Of a DNA stretch of 64,000 nt, positions 35,226-44,390 are shown one piece after another. The position numbers and the translations under genes are program-made. This DNA is from Morinoia aosen (Eukaryota; Arthropoda; Malacostraca; Amphipoda; Talitridae), in assembly GCA_030386875.1 (NCBI GenBank), contig CM059558.1, positions 14,803,428 to 14,867,427 of the forward strand, written 5' to 3'. Each line of letters begins with the position of its first letter. Position 1 is the stretch's first letter. Under the pieces are notes generated by a model that did not search any database, was not told the origin of the DNA, and saw nothing but the letters and a program-made list of their open reading frames with translations.

Positions 35226-36011
35226 ATATTTTTTCCTCTCTTTTTTTCTGCCATTCGTGTTTTTTTGTGAAGGTGGAAGACTTTTTTTTGAGGCGTTCAT
35301 TTTTTTTTTTTTTTGAGGGTGCAAGACAAGTTGCGTGTCACATTTGCAGCGTGCTCGGGGCTTTGGTTTCTAGCGGGAAATCCAGATTTTTTTGAGCTGG
35401 TAACGCGATGGTTTTTGCGTGAAATTTTTCTTGGGATATTTGGAATGCTTGTTTTTTCTGTACAAAGATATTTCTTAGGATTTTTCAGATTTTGGGTGTC
35501 TTTTCTGTATAAAGTTATTTTTTAGATTTTTAAGATTCTTTTCTTTAATTTTGATGTCAGAAAGTGCTTGAATGTCAACCTAAACAGCTTGACTGAGGCT
35601 TATGAATTAAAATCGGGTAAATGCAAAGCAAATTGGTAAACTAAGTCAGTAAAAAAGGTAATTTCAAGAACAACACGTGAATTTTCTCCGCTGTTTGAAA
35701 AAAAGGCGAAGAGATAAGTAAGAAATACATAATAAAAAAATAATCTCATGAAAAAATCTTTTACTTGCTTTGCATTGCTAAGAAAATTTTGAAAAAACGA
35801 AGAAATTTGCGAAAGCTTGTAACCAAAGTTCTGTACAAATAAATTAATGAAAATGGCTCCAAATTAATTAATTAATTTGCTAAATAAAGTAAAACAGAAA
35901 ACGCAATTACTGGGTTATTCTGACAAACTAATTAAGGTGCATTAAGTGCTGTTATTTCTGATATGCCCATAAATAAATGAAATATATACGCCCATAAAAA
36001 AATAAGAATAC
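35226..36011. other. Unique AT-rich region
   Basis: No repeat array or gene recognised. Poly-T runs at 35260-35315 and repeated tttttctgt...aaag...atttttta phrases at 35440-35530 are minor. Confidence 0.45.
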
Positions 36012-36056
36012 AAAGCTACAATTAATTAATACAATAAATTAATTTATTGTAGCTTT
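36012..36056. repeat. Hairpin-forming inverted repeat
   Basis: Arms aaagctacaat (36012-36022) and attgtagcttt (36046-36056) are perfectly complementary; inner attaat words allow several more pairs. It may be a small foldback element. A (TA)n tract follows at 36070-36105. Confidence 0.8.
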
Positions 36057-36394
36057 ATGAATTTATTTATATATATATGTATTTATATATATATATATAT
36101 ATAATACATAATGCTACGATACATTAATATAGAGCACTGACCTGGTAAAGGAAGTTTTCTTGTTTTTTCCTTTTACGCATGCGACGCCCATAGGTTGGTG
36201 CTGCTGGAGTGCATAGGACGCATGTGCAATTTTGTTGTACGTCGGGCACATGGGTACAAGGCACATATACATAGGGCACATGGCTGGGTTCCATGGCTGG
36301 TTACATGGGCATTCTTCTCACCAAAGTCCTCAGTTTCTGGCTACTTTGATGAAATTTGGTCAACAACGGAAGGTTATGACCATGAGAAAGGCCA

Positions 36395-36560
36395 GTCTGG
36401 AAACCTTGATCCGGGTCATGGAAATACAATTAAATTGATTTTAAATCCTTCTGCAGTTTGGAAACTTTGATCCAGGTCATAAAAATACAATTGAATTCCC
36501 ATGAAATCCTTTTGAAATCTGGAAGCCTTGATCCGGGTCATAGAAATGCAGATGAAATCC
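36395..36560. repeat. Diverged repeat of about 60 bp, 3 copies
   Basis: Each copy has a ccttgatccgggtcat or tttgatccaggtcat word, then gaaatacaatt or gaaatgcagat, then aaatcctt and tctg. Short ORFs over it are not supported. Confidence 0.8.
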
Positions 36561-36745
36561 TTCTGAACATTTGCGTGGCACAATGTGTTTTGTATTCTGC
36601 AACACACTGTGTAGCACGTGGTGCATGCTGCACACAACAGTGTGCAGGTTGCACTGCATACACAGTGTACGTCTAAGTGTACAGTCTCCCATTTTGCACC
36701 GTGCTAGTGCATTAGTCGTAGTGCAGTCGTCAATTTTTTCACCAC

Positions 36746-37064
36746 TCCAGAACCAGTCGTCGAGTATGCAAAATCAGTCGTCGAATATTCAGAACCAGTC
36801 GTCGAATATGCAGAACCAATTTTCGAATATGCAGAACTAGTCGTCGAATATGTAGAACCAGTTGTCGAATATACAGAACCAGTCGTCGAATATGCAGAAC
36901 CAATTTTCGAATATGCAGAACTAGTCGTCGAATATACAGAACCAGTCGTCGAATATGCAGAACCAATTTTCGAATATGCAGAACTAGTCGTCGAATATGC
37001 AGAACCAGTCGTCGAATATTCAGAACCAGTCGTCGAATATGCAGAACCAGTCGTCGAATATGCC
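36746..37064. repeat. 21-bp minisatellite, about 15 copies
   Basis: Unit core ccagtcgtcgaatatgcaga. A second type has ccaattttcg. The order of types repeats with about a 126-bp step at 36790-36990. aactagtcg variants put stop codons in the plus frame. Confidence 0.94.
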
Positions 37065-38356
37065 GTTCATTTTCTGTCTCTCAAATTGCCGCTAGTCTTT
37101 CTCCGGCTTTTGGATGCTCATTCTCTCGTCACTGAAGAGGGTTAATTCTTTCTTCTACGTTTCTTGCTTTCCTATATTCGTTCCAAGATCCACTCGATAC
37201 TTTCGAGTGCAATAACAGCAGCACTGTCGTTGTGTACTGGAAAAGTTGCTATTTCAACAGCATCACGAACATGCCTCACGTTATCACTTGATGAGTCACG
37301 AATTTTTCAAATGTTTTGTAGTTGAACTTTTTGAACTTTGAACCTATAAGCCTTTCTAAACCTGGAACATTTAAACCTTTTTGAACTTTGAACCTTTGAA
37401 TTTTGAGTCGTTCTGTCTATGCCTTCATGACAATGCTGCTTCTGTGAATATTAAAATTTTCCTGTAAAAATAATCGCACATTAGGTTATAAATAGAAGAA
37501 ACTTACACTACTCCAGACTGGCAGTACATACTCATACGTGATCGACATAAGATGGACATAACGATTGCAAAAAATAAGGATCTAAATTATGCGAAAGAAA
37601 GCGAGCTAAGTTTTATATTTTATTGACCTGAAGTGATTCTATGCTTTTTCAAAGAAAATATATTATATTTATTTTGAGCTTCCATAAAGATCAGAAGGCT
37701 AACTTTACAACGCATTTTGTAGTATTTTTTTTTCAATTTGAATCTTCCATGAAAAATTTTTGCATGCATCCGTTTAAAAATCTGTTATGCGGATATGTGA
37801 GAGTATCGTATAAGAGTTAGGTTAAAAATCTTGTTTAGAAAGCCGTCTCTTTTAATTAATGATGAATGAGAACACATCACAATGAACATCACCAGTTCTC
37901 ACTTTAACGTCAACATTCACAACATTCACGAACATAATTGTATTAAATCCTTAATTAACTTATGTTTCGATAATGTATAATTAATTTTTAATTTAGTAGT
38001 TAATTTAATTTTTTAATGCGTAGTTAATTCTTACCAGGTATATAGAAAGAGCCCTTCTTAATGACTATATATTTCTATTTTAAATTGGAGCTGTTACCAT
38101 AATTTTATACCCTGGAATGTTGAAAGAACACTCCACAATGACTAAATATTTTTAAATTTGAATTGAATTATTTTTTAGCTTCATTCATAGTTAATAGATA
38201 GAGGTTAATCCAACACAAAAGATGGAGAAATCGACCAACAAAGGACACGATTTTATATAACTCAATAAAAAAATGGTGTCCACGGATGAATTATATAGCG
38301 TTAATCTAAAATTAACGCCTGCATTTTTGACAACACTAGACGCAGGTATAAGGTAT
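37065..38356. other. Unique left flank of the PLE insertion
   Basis: AT-rich, with no array. Small features are a doubled tttttgaactttgaacc phrase (37325-37400) and a perfect stem gcgttaat-ctaaa-attaacgc at 38298-38318. No host gene recognised. Confidence 0.5.
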
Positions 38357-38369
38357 AAAATTTTCATGA
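38357..38369. repeat. Left copy of 13-bp target-site duplication
   Basis: aaaattttcatga lies directly left of the PLE block and is repeated exactly at 47177-47189 on its right edge, in the same orientation. The last 2-3 bases could equally be element sequence. Confidence 0.7.
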
Positions 38370-38438
38370 ATAATTGAGCTGATTGGTCGATTTTTCGGAA
38401 ATCTTATTTTTAAAATGAAAAGGAGAACCAAGGCGTAT

Positions 38439-38492
38439 ATAAACATTTTTACTTGTAAACGTTTCGGAAAATCTGGTTTCCATCATCAGTAC
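38439..38492 (-). ncRNA. Candidate hammerhead ribozyme, copy 1 (3' end of the left full element)
   Basis: On the minus strand: ctgatga (38489-38483), stem II ggaaa/tttcc, gaaa, stem III acgttt/aaatgt with an 8-nt loop, then t at the cleavage position. Same sequence as the plus copies. It lies downstream of the stop codon of the left full copy, as the terminal repeat of the element. See the entry at 44337 for details. Confidence 0.6.
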
Positions 38493-38683
38493 TGAAAATG
38501 AAGTAACAGATAAAAAATGAAATTAGATGTCTACTACAATAAGAGAACTTCTAGTAACCTCAATAAACATGAAAAATAAAATGCAAGTATAAACAAAAAA
38601 GGGGGCTGCTAAAAACTATAATCGCACACCTACACCCACACACACTCACACACCCACACGGACACTAAAAACTATAGGCACAT

Positions 38684-41203
38684 CTAAGCTGTTGGGGCAA
38701 TGTGTAATTTTGCGGCACTTTGATCATTATTCAATTTCGGTTTAACTGTATATATGAATAGAGATTCTAAAACTCTCAGATCGTGTTCCCTATTAGTTGT
38801 AGCAAGAGTTGAAAAATTTGATGTTTTAAATGGATGGTCGCACTTAAAACAATGGTCTCGGATTGCAGACTGAGAAGGGCAGGCGTATGGACGACCTGTA
38901 CGGTGAGATATACCTGAGTGTTGGCTGTGGCGAATAAACTGTTGGAGCATTGTGCTACCAACATACGATTGCATGCAACAATCACATTCATACAGATACA
39001 CACAACCACTTCGCAGGCATTCATTCACACGTTCCTTCCTAGGAAAAAATGAGGCTATTTTAAAATTGTTCCTATAAAATACACGGACGTCAATAGAGAT
39101 AAAATATGTATGCACCAACGACATGAGTTCTTTCTTCAGTTCAGTATTCAAATAGCCGAGGTAAGGTAAGTTGACAAATACTTTTTCTTTTGCAGCCGTC
39201 AGAGTTAAAGGAGGAGAAGAAAGTTTTTTATCTAAAAATGTTTTTACAATCCTATTAATCAGGTAAATTGGGTATTTGTTTTTAAGAAACATTCGGCGCA
39301 AGAATTCAACTTCTTCATGAAAAATTTGATACGAGCTAGAAATATTATATGCTCTGTGCAAGAGCGTATTTACACATGATTTCACATATCCCTTGTAAAT
39401 ACAACTAAAATAATTCGTTGCTAGGCCCGTAAATGTGGGTTTTCTGTAAACCGATGTTAGCAACGTAGAATTATTTTTTCGAATTAACACGTCTAAAAAA
39501 GGTAATTGGTTATTGTGCTCCATTTCCATTGTGAACTTGATATTAGAGTGAAAATTATTAATGTAATGAAAAAACATCTCAGCCTGATCATGGGAATCAA
39601 AAAGTGCAAAGGTGTCATCCAGATATCGTCTGTAGAATTTGGGCTTGAATTCAGGCGGGCATTGCTCTAAAAAAGTTTTTTCCAGACTAGCTAAAAAAGA
39701 ATTCGCAATTAAAGGCGAAAGGCTTGAGCCCATTGCCAACCCGTCAATTTGCTGATAAACCTTATCGTTGAACAAGAAGTAGGAGTCTTTCAAAGCGATT
39801 TCTAGAAGTCGTTTAAGTTCTACCTTATCGTAATTAAGAATTTGCTCCCCCTTCTGGTAAATGCTGTCAATTAGAACCTTAATTGATTCGTCCAGAGGGA
39901 CATTGGTGTACAGCGATTCAATGTCATAACTACACATAAACATTTTATCCATATTCTCAATAGCAGACAGGTCACGTACAAATTGATGAGAATTTTCTAC
40001 CATGAATTCGCTATTACAGTAAGGTGTTAATAACGGCACAAGAATGCTACAGAGTTTAGAATTATGCGTACTACATGCAGATAAAATGGGCCTAATGGGC
40101 ACGCCAGGCTTATGTATTTTAGGAAGACCGTATAAAATACCAATTTGAGAACCACTAGCTCTAGTTGAATTGTACATGTTTTCAGTTAATTTTCCCGAAT
40201 CTTTGTCTTTTTTAAGTCTATAGTTTACCTTATTCTCTAGCTTCAATACAAGGGATTTTACATCAGTATTTTGCTCAAGAAAAACGGATTTATCGGACAA
40301 AATATCTTCCACTTTCCTGATGTACTCGTTTTTGTCCAAAATCACAATTCCATTCCCTTTATCAGGTTTGGTTACATAAATTGATTTGTCACTACTCAAA
40401 TTCCTAAGGACTGAAAAATCTTTTTTCCCAAACACTGCACAAGAGTTCTGATGACCATCAAATCTGCTGTAAAATTTATGAGCTAAAGTTCTAAGTTTCA
40501 TTTTAAAAATTTCTTTGGCGTTATCAATGGACGGAGTGGTTGCAAATCTTGACATGCTATTAAAAAGCTGCTCAAAACATAAAAAGTAACGATGAAAATT
40601 TAATTTTGAGACCGGCAAACCAAACTCTAAACCTAAGCATAAAATACGGGTTTCATCCACCGATAAAATACGGTCAGAAAAGTTAAAAATTACCGAAGAT
40701 GGATCTATACTATTGCACAAATGAGACACTCCCAACCTGACTAGCTTATTATTTTGTACTAATTTTACACTCTCGCGATATTGCACCTGATTGCGGTTCA
40801 ACCACAGTTTTAAACAAGCAAAATCGATTGCTGAGACTTTGCCTTTTAAGGTGCTGAGAAAATCACCTTGCCGTCTCTCCAACTTACGAAGACCGCGCTG
40901 CTTGAACTTCAGCTCATTCCACAAAAGCTTCCGTTGTAGGGCTTTCCACAGGTCTGAATGTTCAAGTTGGCGACGATAGAGACGAACACGGAGAAACTTG
41001 GGTACCACTTCATAATAGTAGCAGGCACGTAAAAATTCAATATCGCATTCTGCTTTAACCTTCTTTTTCCAGTTCTTTTCAAGATTGCGGAACACTCTAA
41101 GGGTTGGATCTCCATACCTATTAAGAATAATTGAGCTGATTGGTCGATTTTTCGGAAATCTTATTTTTAAAATGAAAAGGAGAACCAAGGCGTATATAAA
41201 CAT
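38684..41203 (-). CDS. Penelope-like element reverse transcriptase/GIY-YIG endonuclease, full copy
   Basis: An 839-residue polyprotein expected to copy the element RNA into DNA at a nicked genomic site in the nucleus. Visible in order: a basic N-terminal region (about 40-110); a PLE-typical NFSDRILS segment near 174; TKPDKGNGIVILDKNEY (278-294); LPKIHKPGVPIRPILS (360-375); reverse transcriptase motif A YDIESLYTNVP (426-436); motif B DGLAMGSSLSP (487-497); catalytic motif C YLDD (527-530); PFLDVLI (568-574) and RKPTFTG (587-593). The C terminus (about 729-825) is a GIY-YIG nuclease: VYLYEC (735-740), YVGST (747-751), His/Arg residues at 758-768, and Glu813, with Cys residues 729, 734, 740, 742 and 743. 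No frameshift or stop, and length is normal for endonuclease-bearing PLEs. The ATG start is the first after an in-frame stop but lies inside the ribozyme, so the true start is uncertain. The translation is identical to the right full copy. Confidence 0.93.
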   Translation of the reverse strand: MFIYALVLLFILKIRFPKNRPISSIILNRYGDPTLRVFRNLEKNWKKKVKAECDIEFLRACYYYEVVPKFLRVRLYRRQLEHSDLWKALQRKLLWNELKFKQRGLRKLERRQGDFLSTLKGKVSAIDFACLKLWLNRNQVQYRESVKLVQNNKLVRLGVSHLCNSIDPSSVIFNFSDRILSVDETRILCLGLEFGLPVSKLNFHRYFLCFEQLFNSMSRFATTPSIDNAKEIFKMKLRTLAHKFYSRFDGHQNSCAVFGKKDFSVLRNLSSDKSIYVTKPDKGNGIVILDKNEYIRKVEDILSDKSVFLEQNTDVKSLVLKLENKVNYRLKKDKDSGKLTENMYNSTRASGSQIGILYGLPKIHKPGVPIRPILSACSTHNSKLCSILVPLLTPYCNSEFMVENSHQFVRDLSAIENMDKMFMCSYDIESLYTNVPLDESIKVLIDSIYQKGEQILNYDKVELKRLLEIALKDSYFLFNDKVYQQIDGLAMGSSLSPLIANSFLASLEKTFLEQCPPEFKPKFYRRYLDDTFALFDSHDQAEMFFHYINNFHSNIKFTMEMEHNNQLPFLDVLIRKNNSTLLTSVYRKPTFTGLATNYFSCIYKGYVKSCVNTLLHRAYNISSSYQIFHEEVEFLRRMFLKNKYPIYLINRIVKTFLDKKLSSPPLTLTAAKEKVFVNLPYLGYLNTELKKELMSLVHTYFISIDVRVFYRNNFKIASFFPRKERVNECLRSGCVYLYECDCCMQSYVGSTMLQQFIRHSQHSGISHRTGRPYACPSQSAIRDHCFKCDHPFKTSNFSTLATTNREHDLRVLESLFIYTVKPKLNNDQSAAKLHIAPTA

Positions 41204-41249
41204 TTTTACTTGTAAACGTTTCGGAAAATCTGGTTTCCATCATCAGTAC
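41196..41249 (-). ncRNA. Candidate hammerhead ribozyme, copy 2 (left array, between copies)
   Basis: Identical on the minus strand to the other copies: ctgatga at 41246-41240, stem II, gaaa, stem III and cleavage position near 41199. It separates the remnant copy from the full copy and overlaps the full copy's ATG (41203-41201). Confidence 0.62.
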
Positions 41250-41440
41250 TGAAAATGAAGTAACAGATAAAAAATGAAATTAGATGTCTACTACAATAAG
41301 AGAACTTCTAGTAACCTCAATAAACATGAAAAATAAAATGCAAGTATAAACAAAAAAGGGGGCTGCTAAAAACTATAATCGCACACCTACACCCACACAC
41401 ACTCACACACCCACACGGACACTAAAAACTATAGGCACAT
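41204..41440 (-). repeat. PLE inter-copy region (237 bp), left array
   Basis: Sequence between the stop of the remnant copy and the ATG of the full copy. In element sense it has a GT-rich stretch, a ccccctttttt word, an AT-rich segment and then the ribozyme. It matches 44146-44382 in reverse complement and corresponds to the 3' UTR plus 5' leader, the equivalent of a PLE pseudo-LTR core. Confidence 0.85.
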
Positions 41441-41827
41441 CTAAGCTGTTGGGGCAATGTGTAATTTTGCGGCACTTTGATCATTATTCAATTTCGGTTT
41501 AACTGTATATATGAATAGAGATTCTAAAACTCTCAGATCGTGTTCCCTATTAGTTGTAGCAAGAGTTGAAAAATTTGATGTTTTAAATGGATGGTCGCAC
41601 TTAAAACAATGGTCTCGGATTGCAGACTGAGAAGGGCAGGCGTATGGACGACCTGTACGGTGAGATATACCTGAGTGTTGGCTGTGGCGAATAAACTGTT
41701 GGAGCATTGTGCTACCAACATACGATTGCATGCAACAATCACATTCATACAGATACACACAACCACTTCGCAGGCATTCATTCACACGTTCCTTCCTAGG
41801 AAAAAATGAGGCTATTTTAAAATTGTT
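41441..41827 (-). pseudogene. 5'-truncated PLE remnant (last 128 codons)
   Basis: Matches residues 712-839 of the full protein, that is the end of the linker and the whole GIY-YIG nuclease, then the normal stop. Homology begins with aacaattttaaaatagcc at 41827. It lacks all reverse transcriptase motifs and cannot encode an active enzyme, but as the upstream part of a tandem it supplies the first inter-copy region. Truncation is abrupt at the inverted junction. Confidence 0.9.
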
Positions 41828-41833
41828 TATGTG
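41828..41833. other. Inversion junction filler (6 bp)
   Basis: tatgtg separates sequence matching codon 712 of the minus-strand copy from sequence matching codons 70-71 of the plus-strand copy. Neither adjoining element copy accounts for all six bases. This is typical of non-templated or microhomology-guided joining of two cDNA ends. Confidence 0.8.
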
Positions 41834-44145
41834 TTCTCCGTGTTCGTCTCTATCGTCGCCAACTTGAACATTCAGACCTGTGGAAAGCCCTACAACGGAA
41901 GCTTTTGTGGAATGAGCTGAAGTTCAAGCAGCGCGGTCTTCGTAAGTTGGAGAGACGGCAAGGTGATTTTCTCAGCACCTTAAAAGGCAAAGTCTCAGCA
42001 ATCGATTTTGCTTGTTTAAAACTGTGGTTGAACCGCAATCAGGTGCAATATCGCGAGAGTGTAAAATTAGTACAAAATAATAAGCTAGTCAGGTTGGGAG
42101 TGTCTCATTTGTGCAATAGTATAGATCCATCTTCGGTAATTTTTAACTTTTCTGACCGTATTTTATCGGTGGATGAAACCCGTATTTTATGCTTAGGTTT
42201 AGAGTTTGGTTTGCCGGTCTCAAAATTAAATTTTCATCGTTACTTTTTATGTTTTGAGCAGCTTTTTAATAGCATGTCAAGATTTGCAACCACTCCGTCC
42301 ATTGATAACGCCAAAGAAATTTTTAAAATGAAACTTAGAACTTTAGCTCATAAATTTTACAGCAGATTTGATGGTCATCAGAACTCTTGTGCAGTGTTTG
42401 GGAAAAAAGATTTTTCAGTCCTTAGGAATTTGAGTAGTGACAAATCAATTTATGTAACCAAACCTGATAAAGGGAATGGAATTGTGATTTTGGACAAAAA
42501 CGAGTACATCAGGAAAGTGGAAGATATTTTGTCCGATAAATCCGTTTTTCTTGAGCAAAATACTGATGTAAAATCCCTTGTATTGAAGCTAGAGAATAAG
42601 GTAAACTATAGACTTAAAAAAGACAAAGATTCGGGAAAATTAACTGAAAACATGTACAATTCAACTAGAGCTAGTGGTTCTCAAATTGGTATTTTATACG
42701 GTCTTCCTAAAATACATAAGCCTGGCGTGCCCATTAGGCCCATTTTATCTGCATGTAGTACGCATAATTCTAAACTCTGTAGCATTCTTGTGCCGTTATT
42801 AACACCTTACTGTAATAGCGAATTCATGGTAGAAAATTCTCATCAATTTGTACGTGACCTGTCTGCTATTGAGAATATGGATAAAATGTTTATGTGTAGT
42901 TATGACATTGAATCGCTGTACACCAATGTCCCTCTGGACGAATCAATTAAGGTTCTAATTGACAGCATTTACCAGAAGGGGGAGCAAATTCTTAATTACG
43001 ATAAGGTAGAACTTAAACGACTTCTAGAAATCGCTTTGAAAGACTCCTACTTCTTGTTCAACGATAAGGTTTATCAGCAAATTGACGGGTTGGCAATGGG
43101 CTCAAGCCTTTCGCCTTTAATTGCGAATTCTTTTTTAGCTAGTCTGGAAAAAACTTTTTTAGAGCAATGCCCGCCTGAATTCAAGCCCAAATTCTACAGA
43201 CGATATCTGGATGACACCTTTGCACTTTTTGATTCCCATGATCAGGCTGAGATGTTTTTTCATTACATTAATAATTTTCACTCTAATATCAAGTTCACAA
43301 TGGAAATGGAGCACAATAACCAATTACCTTTTTTAGACGTGTTAATTCGAAAAAATAATTCTACGTTGCTAACATCGGTTTACAGAAAACCCACATTTAC
43401 GGGCCTAGCAACGAATTATTTTAGTTGTATTTACAAGGGATATGTGAAATCATGTGTAAATACGCTCTTGCACAGAGCATATAATATTTCTAGCTCGTAT
43501 CAAATTTTTCATGAAGAAGTTGAATTCTTGCGCCGAATGTTTCTTAAAAACAAATACCCAATTTACCTGATTAATAGGATTGTAAAAACATTTTTAGATA
43601 AAAAACTTTCTTCTCCTCCTTTAACTCTGACGGCTGCAAAAGAAAAAGTATTTGTCAACTTACCTTACCTCGGCTATTTGAATACTGAACTGAAGAAAGA
43701 ACTCATGTCGTTGGTGCATACATATTTTATCTCTATTGACGTCCGTGTATTTTATAGGAACAATTTTAAAATAGCCTCATTTTTTCCTAGGAAGGAACGT
43801 GTGAATGAATGCCTGCGAAGTGGTTGTGTGTATCTGTATGAATGTGATTGTTGCATGCAATCGTATGTTGGTAGCACAATGCTCCAACAGTTTATTCGCC
43901 ACAGCCAACACTCAGGTATATCTCACCGTACAGGTCGTCCATACGCCTGCCCTTCTCAGTCTGCAATCCGAGACCATTGTTTTAAGTGCGACCATCCATT
44001 TAAAACATCAAATTTTTCAACTCTTGCTACAACTAATAGGGAACACGATCTGAGAGTTTTAGAATCTCTATTCATATATACAGTTAAACCGAAATTGAAT
44101 AATGATCAAAGTGCCGCAAAATTACACATTGCCCCAACAGCTTAG
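41834..44145 (+). pseudogene. 5'-truncated PLE reverse transcriptase/GIY-YIG copy (769 codons)
   Basis: In frame from Leu71 of the full protein (ctc at 41836) to the stop at 44145, with no interruption. It keeps every reverse transcriptase motif (TKPDKG, YDIESLYT, DGLAMGSS, YLDD) and the complete GIY-YIG domain. It lacks the first 70 residues, the native start and an upstream ribozyme; no in-frame ATG replaces the start until Met217. A TTG at 41905 is in frame, but initiation there is unlikely in a eukaryote. It stands upstream of a full copy, so transcription through it could give tandem RNA. Confidence 0.9.
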
Positions 44146-44382
44146 ATGTGCCTATAGTTTTTAGTGTCCGTGTGGGTGTGTGAGTGTGTGTGGGTGTAGG
44201 TGTGCGATTATAGTTTTTAGCAGCCCCCTTTTTTGTTTATACTTGCATTTTATTTTTCATGTTTATTGAGGTTACTAGAAGTTCTCTTATTGTAGTAGAC
44301 ATCTAATTTCATTTTTTATCTGTTACTTCATTTTCAGTACTGATGATGGAAACCAGATTTTCCGAAACGTTTACAAGTAAAA
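44146..44382 (+). repeat. PLE inter-copy region (237 bp), right array
   Basis: From the stop of the truncated copy to the ATG of the full copy. Order: gatgtgcctatagtttttag, GT-rich tract (44166-44207), cccccttttttg, AT-rich segment, ribozyme. It matches 41204-41440 in reverse complement, and its first part recurs after the last stop at 46903. Confidence 0.85.
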
Positions 44383-44390
44383 ATGTTTAT
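44337..44390 (+). ncRNA. Candidate type I hammerhead ribozyme, copy 3 (right array, between copies)
   Basis: Hammerhead ribozymes self-cleave RNA and are known at the terminal repeats of PLEs. Seen here: ctgatga core (44340-44346); t; stem II ggaaa (44348-44352) with tttcc (44359-44363) closing a 6-nt loop; gaaa (44364-44367); stem III acgttt (44367-44372) with aaatgt (44381-44386), one G-T pair, 8-nt loop; t at position 17 (44387); and a short stem I (gta with tat). Predicted cleavage is after 44387. The GUU cleavage triplet is less usual than GUC, and stem I is only 2-3 pairs. The ATG of the ORF (44383-44385) lies within stem III. Structure is by eye only. Confidence 0.65.
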
